From the NCBI GenBank assembly GCA_900551925.1, contig URXR01000046.1:1-9710 (forward strand): DNA of 9,710 nucleotides, read 5' to 3'. This document shows positions 6,036 to 9,710 of the stretch, one piece after another (within the stretch, counting starts at the first letter, position 1; each line of letters opens with the position of its first letter). Under the pieces are notes generated by a model. It did no database searches. It saw only the letters and a program-made list of their open reading frames with translations, and was not told the DNA's origin. A program made the position numbers and the translations under genes. The stretch is from an uncultured Mycoplasmatota bacterium. GTDB lineage: Bacteria; Bacillota_I; Bacilli_A; RF39; UBA660.

Positions 6036-6470
6036 ATGAAAGAAATAGGTGAAGAGTTTAAAGAAAAACGTGAGGAAATAGGGATAACTACTCTTGAAGT
6101 TAGTAATGATCTTAAAAAAGATGTTATTTTGATAGAAAATTTAGAAAATGGAAATTATAAAGTGTTTAAAGATGTCTTGGAACTTAAAGATATGATTTCT
6201 TTATATGCTAAATATTTAGGGCTTGATGATGAAAAATTGCTGGCTGATTTAGATGATTTTTTATTTGAAAAGACATCAAAGATTAGTATTGAAGATATTC
6301 AAGAAAGATTAAAAGAAGAAAAAGAAAAAAGAAAAGATGAGAAAAAGATTAGAACTCCATATACTTTAGAGATGGAGAAAAAGAGAAATTTAACTTTACT
6401 TATTATTTTGGGATTAGTACTTATAATTTTAGTAATATTTTATATAGTATTAAAGCAGTTATTTTTATAG
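6036..6470 (+). CDS. rodZ: Short RodZ-like protein (helix-turn-helix plus membrane anchor)
   Basis: RodZ is a membrane protein that links cytoskeletal and wall-elongation proteins in other bacteria. The 144-residue protein has a degenerate XRE-type helix-turn-helix (about 3-70; FKEKREEIGITTLEVSNDLKK, then the ILIENLENGNY helix), an acidic then Lys/Glu-rich coiled segment (about 82-118) and one membrane helix (119-141), ending three residues later. It therefore has the cytoplasmic and membrane parts of RodZ but no outer domain; B. subtilis RodZ (YmfM) is about twice as long. AGAGGTG (6025-6031) precedes the ATG, directly after the RNase P RNA. The position before pgsA is that of ymfM in B. subtilis, which supports the name. 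A plain membrane-bound XRE-like regulator is the alternative. Confidence 0.8.
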   Translation: MKEIGEEFKEKREEIGITTLEVSNDLKKDVILIENLENGNYKVFKDVLELKDMISLYAKYLGLDDEKLLADLDDFLFEKTSKISIEDIQERLKEEKEKRKDEKKIRTPYTLEMEKKRNLTLLIILGLVLIILVIFYIVLKQLFL

Positions 6471-6479
6471 GAGGTTAGT

Positions 6480-7091
6480 ATGAAGTTTAATGTACCCACT
6501 AAATTAACATTTTTGAGATTATTTTTAGCAGTAGTTATAATTATTTTATTACTTTTTCCTTTTTATAGAATTGGTTTTTCATTTAAAACATTTTTATTTC
6601 ACAGTATTTTAATAGATGTTAGATATATACTTTGTGGAGTTATCTTTATTTTAGCATCTTTTACAGATTATTTAGATGGATATTTGGCTAGAAAAAATAA
6701 ACAAATTACGGATTTTGGAAAATTTTCTGATGCTATTGCGGATAAAGTTTTAGTTAATTCAGTACTTATTATTTTTGCTTCACAAGGTTTTATTCCAGCG
6801 ATAGTTCCAGTGGTAATAATATGTAGAGATATTATCGTAGATGCAATTAGAATGAATGTTGCTGGTAAAGGAATAGTTCAAGCTGCCAAGATGAGTGGTA
6901 AGATTAAGACAGCTTGTTTGATGATAGGAATTGTTCTTACATTTTTCTATAACTTACCATTTGAAATATGGGGACTTCAAATATCTAAATTCTTTATTTA
7001 TTTTGGAACATTAATGTCAATTATTTCAATGTTTGAATATTATAATTTAAATAAAAAAGCTTTATTTTCTGAGTTTGAAACAAAAAAATAA
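6480..7091 (+). CDS. pgsA: CDP-diacylglycerol-glycerol-3-phosphate 3-phosphatidyltransferase
   Basis: PgsA makes phosphatidylglycerophosphate from CDP-diacylglycerol and glycerol-3-phosphate, the committed step to phosphatidylglycerol and cardiolipin, in the membrane. The 203-residue protein carries the CDP-alcohol phosphotransferase motif in full: D63-Y-L-D66-G67-x2-A70-R71-x8-G80-x3-D84-x3-D88. N-terminal NVPTKLTFLRL is typical of PgsA. Hydrophobic segments lie around 10-27, 47-62, 90-120 and 145-185; length and topology fit the family. AGGAGG (6469-6474) overlaps the stop codon of the RodZ-like gene, so the two are co-translated closely. The rodZ-pgsA order is as in Bacillus, but cinA, which follows pgsA there, is missing. 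Confidence 0.95.
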   Translation: MKFNVPTKLTFLRLFLAVVIIILLLFPFYRIGFSFKTFLFHSILIDVRYILCGVIFILASFTDYLDGYLARKNKQITDFGKFSDAIADKVLVNSVLIIFASQGFIPAIVPVVIICRDIIVDAIRMNVAGKGIVQAAKMSGKIKTACLMIGIVLTFFYNLPFEIWGLQISKFFIYFGTLMSIISMFEYYNLNKKALFSEFETKK

Positions 7092-7107
7092 ATTAGAAAA
7101 TTAGAGG

Positions 7108-7149
7108 AAATACCTAGCTGAAATTTAAAAATTCGGCTAGGTATTTTTT
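7108..7149 (+). terminator. Strong intrinsic terminator after pgsA
   Basis: AAATACCTAGCTGAA (7108-7122) pairs with TTCGGCTAGGTATTT (7132-7146), a 15-base-pair stem with one G-U pair and a nine-base loop, followed by T. It separates the rodZ-pgsA unit from recA. Confidence 0.93.
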
Positions 7150-7183
7150 GATTTTTCAAGTGAAAAAATCTTGGAAAAATTAA

Positions 7184-7199
7184 ACAAACAAATGTTTGT
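7184..7199 (+). promoter_or_regulatory. Palindrome resembling a LexA (SOS) operator upstream of recA
   Basis: ACAAACAAATGTTTGT has perfect seven-base arms around AA. It follows the layout of the Gram-positive SOS box (GAAC-N4-GTTC) as AAAC-N4-GTTT, with outer bases that also pair. It ends eight bases before the recA -35, a place where a repressor could act. Assignment to LexA is inference: the G/C of the standard half-site is replaced by A/T, and lexA is not in the window. Confidence 0.5.
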
Positions 7200-7207
7200 A
7201 AAAGGTA

Positions 7208-7236
7208 TTGACATTAGAAAAAATATGATGTATTAT
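7208..7236 (+). promoter_or_regulatory. Promoter of recA
   Basis: A perfect TTGACA (7208-7213) and TATTAT (7231-7236, five of six) are separated by 17 bases. The expected start is near 7243, leaving a short leader with AAGGGAGG (7245-7252) seven bases before the ATG. Confidence 0.85.
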
Positions 7237-7259
7237 GGACATATAAGGGAGGATAATTT

Positions 7260-8273
7260 ATGGCAAAAAAAGAAGTAAAAAAAGATGATAAAACTTTAGA
7301 TCAGGTTTTAGCAGAAATTGAAAAACAATTTGGTAAAGGTTCAATAATGAAACTTGGAGAAAATAATAATATGGAAGTTGAAGTTAGTTCAAGTGGGTCA
7401 TTAGCTCTTGATTTAGCTTTAGGAGTAAATGGTTTTCCTAAGGGAAGAATAATTGAAATATTTGGGCCAGAATCAAGTGGTAAAACAACTGTTGCTCTTC
7501 ATGCGATTGCTGAGGTGCAGAAAGAAGGAGGAAGAGCAGCATTTATTGATGCTGAACATGCTCTTGATCCAGTTTATGCTAAAAAATTAGGAGTTAATAT
7601 TGATGAACTTTTGATTTCACAACCAGATACAGGAGAACAAGCTTTAGAAATATGTGAAGCATTAGTTAGAAGTGAAGCAGTTAATATAGTAGTAATTGAT
7701 TCAGTAGCAGCATTAGTTCCTCAAGCTGAGATTGAAGGAGAAATGGGTGATTCACATGTTGGTCTTCAAGCAAGACTTATGTCGCAAGCGCTTAGAAAGC
7801 TATCTGGTACTGTTAATAAAACAAAAACTACATGTATTTTTATAAATCAATTAAGAGAAAAGGTTGGGGTTATGTTTGGTAATCCGGAAACTACTCCAGG
7901 AGGAAGAGCTCTTAAGTTTTATTCAACAATAAGATTAGATGTTAGAAGAGGAGAACAATTAAAAGCTAGTGATACTGTTATTGGTAACAAGACGGTAATA
8001 AAGGTTGTTAAGAATAAAGTAGCTCCTCCATTTAAGACTGCTGTTGTTGAAATAATGTACGGACTTGGTATTTCTAAAGAAAGTGAAATTATTGACTTGG
8101 CTGTTGAAAGTGGTATAATGGAAAAGAGCGGAGCATGGTATTCTTATAATGGTGAAAAATTAGGCCAAGGTAAAGAAAATGTTAAAACTTTATTTAGAGA
8201 AAATAAGAAACTTTGTAATGAAATAGAGGCTAAAGTTCGAGATCATTATAGTAAGAAAGTTAGTGCTTCCTAA
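7260..8273 (+). CDS. recA: Recombinase RecA
   Basis: RecA forms ATP-dependent filaments on single-stranded DNA, carries out strand exchange and triggers LexA self-cleavage. The 337-residue protein has Walker A GPESSGKT (69-76), the catalytic Glu in FIDAEHALDP (E99), Walker B VVIDS (144-148), loop L1 (about EGEMGDSHVGLQARLMSQALRK, 159-180), N196-Q197 with loop L2 (about 198-215) and the conserved KVVKNKVAPPF (248-258). The C-terminal domain is complete, but the long acidic tail seen in E. coli is absent; the end is Lys/Ser-rich. The ATG has a near-ideal ribosome site. It is the first gene of a probable two-gene operon with the EctB-like aminotransferase, 12 bases downstream. Confidence 0.99.
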   Translation: MAKKEVKKDDKTLDQVLAEIEKQFGKGSIMKLGENNNMEVEVSSSGSLALDLALGVNGFPKGRIIEIFGPESSGKTTVALHAIAEVQKEGGRAAFIDAEHALDPVYAKKLGVNIDELLISQPDTGEQALEICEALVRSEAVNIVVIDSVAALVPQAEIEGEMGDSHVGLQARLMSQALRKLSGTVNKTKTTCIFINQLREKVGVMFGNPETTPGGRALKFYSTIRLDVRRGEQLKASDTVIGNKTVIKVVKNKVAPPFKTAVVEIMYGLGISKESEIIDLAVESGIMEKSGAWYSYNGEKLGQGKENVKTLFRENKKLCNEIEAKVRDHYSKKVSAS

Positions 8274-8285
8274 AAAGGAGGAAAA

Positions 8286-9542
8286 ATGAGTAAAGAAATA
8301 TATGAAAAATATGAGTCTGAAGTAAGATCGTATTGTCGTAAATGGCCTACAGAGTTTACTACTGCTAAAGGGTCGATTATAAAAGATGTTAATGGAGAAG
8401 AGTATTTAGATTTCTTTGATGGAGCTGGTGCTTTAGATTATGGGCATAATCCAGATTATATCAAAGAAAAATTAATTAAATATTTAGAAGATGATGGTAT
8501 TATGCATTCTTTAGATATGCATGCTAAACCAAAAAGTGATTTTATAGAATTTTTCGAAGAAAAAGTTATTAAACCTAGAGGATTAAATTATAAAATTATG
8601 TTTGCGGGTCCTACTGGGACTAATGCTAATGAAGCAGCTTTAAAATTAGCTAGAAAAGTTACGGGAAGAAGCAATATTTTCTGTTTAACCGGGGCATTTC
8701 ATGGTATGACTTTAGGAACATTATCTCTTACAGGAGATTTAGGAATAAGAAAAGGAGCAGGAGTAGATTTAGGTAATGCTACTCATATTCCAGCACCTTA
8801 TTATAATAATGGAAATTTTGATACTTTAGGACTTTTAGAAGATATTTTGAGTGATGATCATTCTGGTATCGAAAAACCTGCTGCTATTATTTTAGAGACT
8901 GTACAGGCAGAAGGTGGTATCCATGTTTTTAGTAAAGAATTTTTAAAAGGCATTAGAGATATTTGTGATAAATATGATATTCTTATGATTTGTGATGAAA
9001 TTCAAGTTGGTTGTAGTAGAACAGGAACATTTTTCTCTTTTGAAAGAGCAGGTATTGTTCCAGATATAGTTACTATGAGTAAATCAATCGGAGGTTATGG
9101 TCTTCCAATTGGTTTAACATTGTTTAAACCTGAACTTGATATATGGTCTCCAGGAGAACATAATGGAACATTTAGAGGAGTACAACTTTCTTTAGTGGCT
9201 GCTAAAGCAGGACTTGAGATAATGCTTGATGAAAAAGTAGAGGAACAAGTACAAAGAAAAGAAAAGATTGTTCGTGAATTTTTAGACAAAGAAATTAAAC
9301 CTTTACTTGGAGATAAACAAGAAATAAGAGGTATTGGGCTAATATTTGGTATAGAGTTTGCTGATGGTAAATTAGCTAGAAAAGTTCTTGATAAATGTTT
9401 TGAAAAACATTTAATTGTGGAACTTGCGGGAAGAAAAGATTCAGTAGTAAAAATTATGCCTTCATTAGTTATTGATGATGAACTTCTTATGAAAGGATTA
9501 AATATAATTAAGGAAAGTGTAGAAGAAGTATTAGGACATTAG
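8286..9542 (+). CDS. ectB: EctB-like diaminobutyrate-2-oxoglutarate aminotransferase
   Basis: This is a PLP-dependent class III aminotransferase. EctB-type enzymes interconvert L-aspartate 4-semialdehyde plus glutamate with L-2,4-diaminobutyrate plus 2-oxoglutarate in the cytoplasm. The 418 residues carry the EctB signature along their length: ESEVRSYCRKWP (10-21), FFDGAGALDYGHNP (43-56), HSLDMHAK (74-81), phosphate-binding GPTGTNANEAALKLARK (108-124), GAFHGMTLG (136-144), ILETVQAEGG (202-211), CDEIQVGCSRTGTFFSFE (236-253) with D237 for the pyridine nitrogen, Schiff-base K266 in SKSIGGYGLP, and PGEHNGTFRG (289-298). Length matches the family. AAAGGAGG (about 8274-8281) gives a strong ribosome site, close behind recA. 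Neither ectA nor ectC is next to it, so ectoine synthesis is not implied. Substrate assignment rests on similarity; a related omega-aminotransferase activity cannot be excluded. Confidence 0.88.
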   Translation: MSKEIYEKYESEVRSYCRKWPTEFTTAKGSIIKDVNGEEYLDFFDGAGALDYGHNPDYIKEKLIKYLEDDGIMHSLDMHAKPKSDFIEFFEEKVIKPRGLNYKIMFAGPTGTNANEAALKLARKVTGRSNIFCLTGAFHGMTLGTLSLTGDLGIRKGAGVDLGNATHIPAPYYNNGNFDTLGLLEDILSDDHSGIEKPAAIILETVQAEGGIHVFSKEFLKGIRDICDKYDILMICDEIQVGCSRTGTFFSFERAGIVPDIVTMSKSIGGYGLPIGLTLFKPELDIWSPGEHNGTFRGVQLSLVAAKAGLEIMLDEKVEEQVQRKEKIVREFLDKEIKPLLGDKQEIRGIGLIFGIEFADGKLARKVLDKCFEKHLIVELAGRKDSVVKIMPSLVIDDELLMKGLNIIKESVEEVLGH

Positions 9543-9554
9543 GTCCTTTTTTTT
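9533..9554 (+). terminator. Terminator overlapping the end of the aminotransferase gene
   Basis: AGGAC (9533-9537) pairs with GTCCT (9543-9547) around a five-base loop holding the TAG stop codon, followed by eight T (9547-9554). The hairpin is short but GC-rich for this DNA. The last codons and the stop are part of the structure. Confidence 0.75.
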
Positions 9555-9566
9555 GTCTTAAAAACC

Positions 9567-9595
9567 TTGAATATAGATGATTTTTATAGTATAAT
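9567..9595 (+). promoter_or_regulatory. Promoter of the gene at the right edge
   Basis: TTGAAT (9567-9572) and a perfect TATAAT (9590-9595) are separated by 17 bases. Transcription should start near 9602, about 27 bases before the next ATG. Confidence 0.8.
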
Positions 9596-9628
9596 TAATA
9601 CATAATAAGACTAAGGAAAGTGGTAAAA

Positions 9629-9710
9629 ATGAAGAAAATAAATAAGATTTTTACAAAGGGATTTTGTCAATATTTTAGACAGAAAATAGAGAGGGTATTT
9701 CACATAGATA
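9629..9710 (+). CDS. Start of an unidentified gene, cut by the window edge
   Basis: An ATG preceded by AAGGAAAG (9613-9620), behind a strong promoter, opens a frame with no stop to the end of the window (27 codons). The N-terminus begins MKKINKIFTKGFCQYFRQ and is basic and mildly amphipathic. It is not a signal peptide or a clear membrane helix. It does not resemble the start of RNase Y, which lies near recA in many Bacillota. Function cannot be assigned from this fragment. Confidence 0.6.
   Translation, partial: MKKINKIFTKGFCQYFRQKIERVFHID

Noticed and set aside
7150..7170. Second hairpin GATTTTT/AAAAATC after the pgsA terminator
   Set aside because: It is only A-T rich pairing with no T-run after it; chance in such DNA.
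9095..9289. Minus-strand ORF of 64 codons
   Set aside because: It is antisense to conserved EctB motifs and Ser/Thr/Pro-rich, as expected for a shadow frame.
8286..9542. An ectoine biosynthesis operon
   Set aside because: Only the EctB-like gene is present; a terminator follows directly and the upstream gene is recA.
9629..9710. RNase Y gene start, expected near recA in Bacillota
   Set aside because: RNase Y begins with a strongly hydrophobic membrane helix; this N-terminus is basic and lacks one.

Overview
The window comes from the chromosome of a low-GC (roughly 30% by eye) Bacillota. It looks like a Bacilli, Erysipelotrichia or Mollicutes-related lineage, possibly an uncultured gut group. 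Evidence for this: AT-rich codon use, Bacillus-type gene neighbours (recU-PBP1, gpsB, a type B RNase P RNA, rodZ-pgsA, recA), strong sigma-A-like promoters, and U-tract terminators. All tryptophans I checked are encoded by TGG, and TGA ends two genes, so the standard bacterial code applies despite the Mollicutes-like composition.

Left block, minus strand (1-3435): recU (Holliday junction resolvase, TTG start) overlaps by four bases a large class A penicillin-binding protein, and a terminator follows at 18-43. A divergent intergenic region (3423-3622) carries promoters for both directions.

Centre, plus strand (3555-6014): a MurF-like ligase with a basic N-terminal tail and its own terminator; a possible 32-residue ORF; gpsB with a GTG start; then the RNase P RNA, which begins at the base after the gpsB stop codon.

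Right block, plus strand (6015-9710): a short RodZ-like membrane protein and pgsA form one unit closed by a strong terminator. recA has its own promoter with a palindrome resembling a LexA operator upstream, and is followed at 12 bases by an EctB-like diaminobutyrate aminotransferase. After another terminator and promoter, an unidentified gene begins and runs off the edge.

The theme is envelope growth (polymerase, precursor ligase, division adaptor, shape factor, phospholipid synthesis) combined with recombination (RecU, RecA). I see no mobile element, CRISPR array, tRNA or wholly new multi-gene system. The most unusual points are the membrane architecture and an Asp-for-Glu change in the polymerase, the SRRIKR-bearing tail of the MurF-like protein beside gpsB, and an orphan diaminobutyrate aminotransferase in the recA operon.
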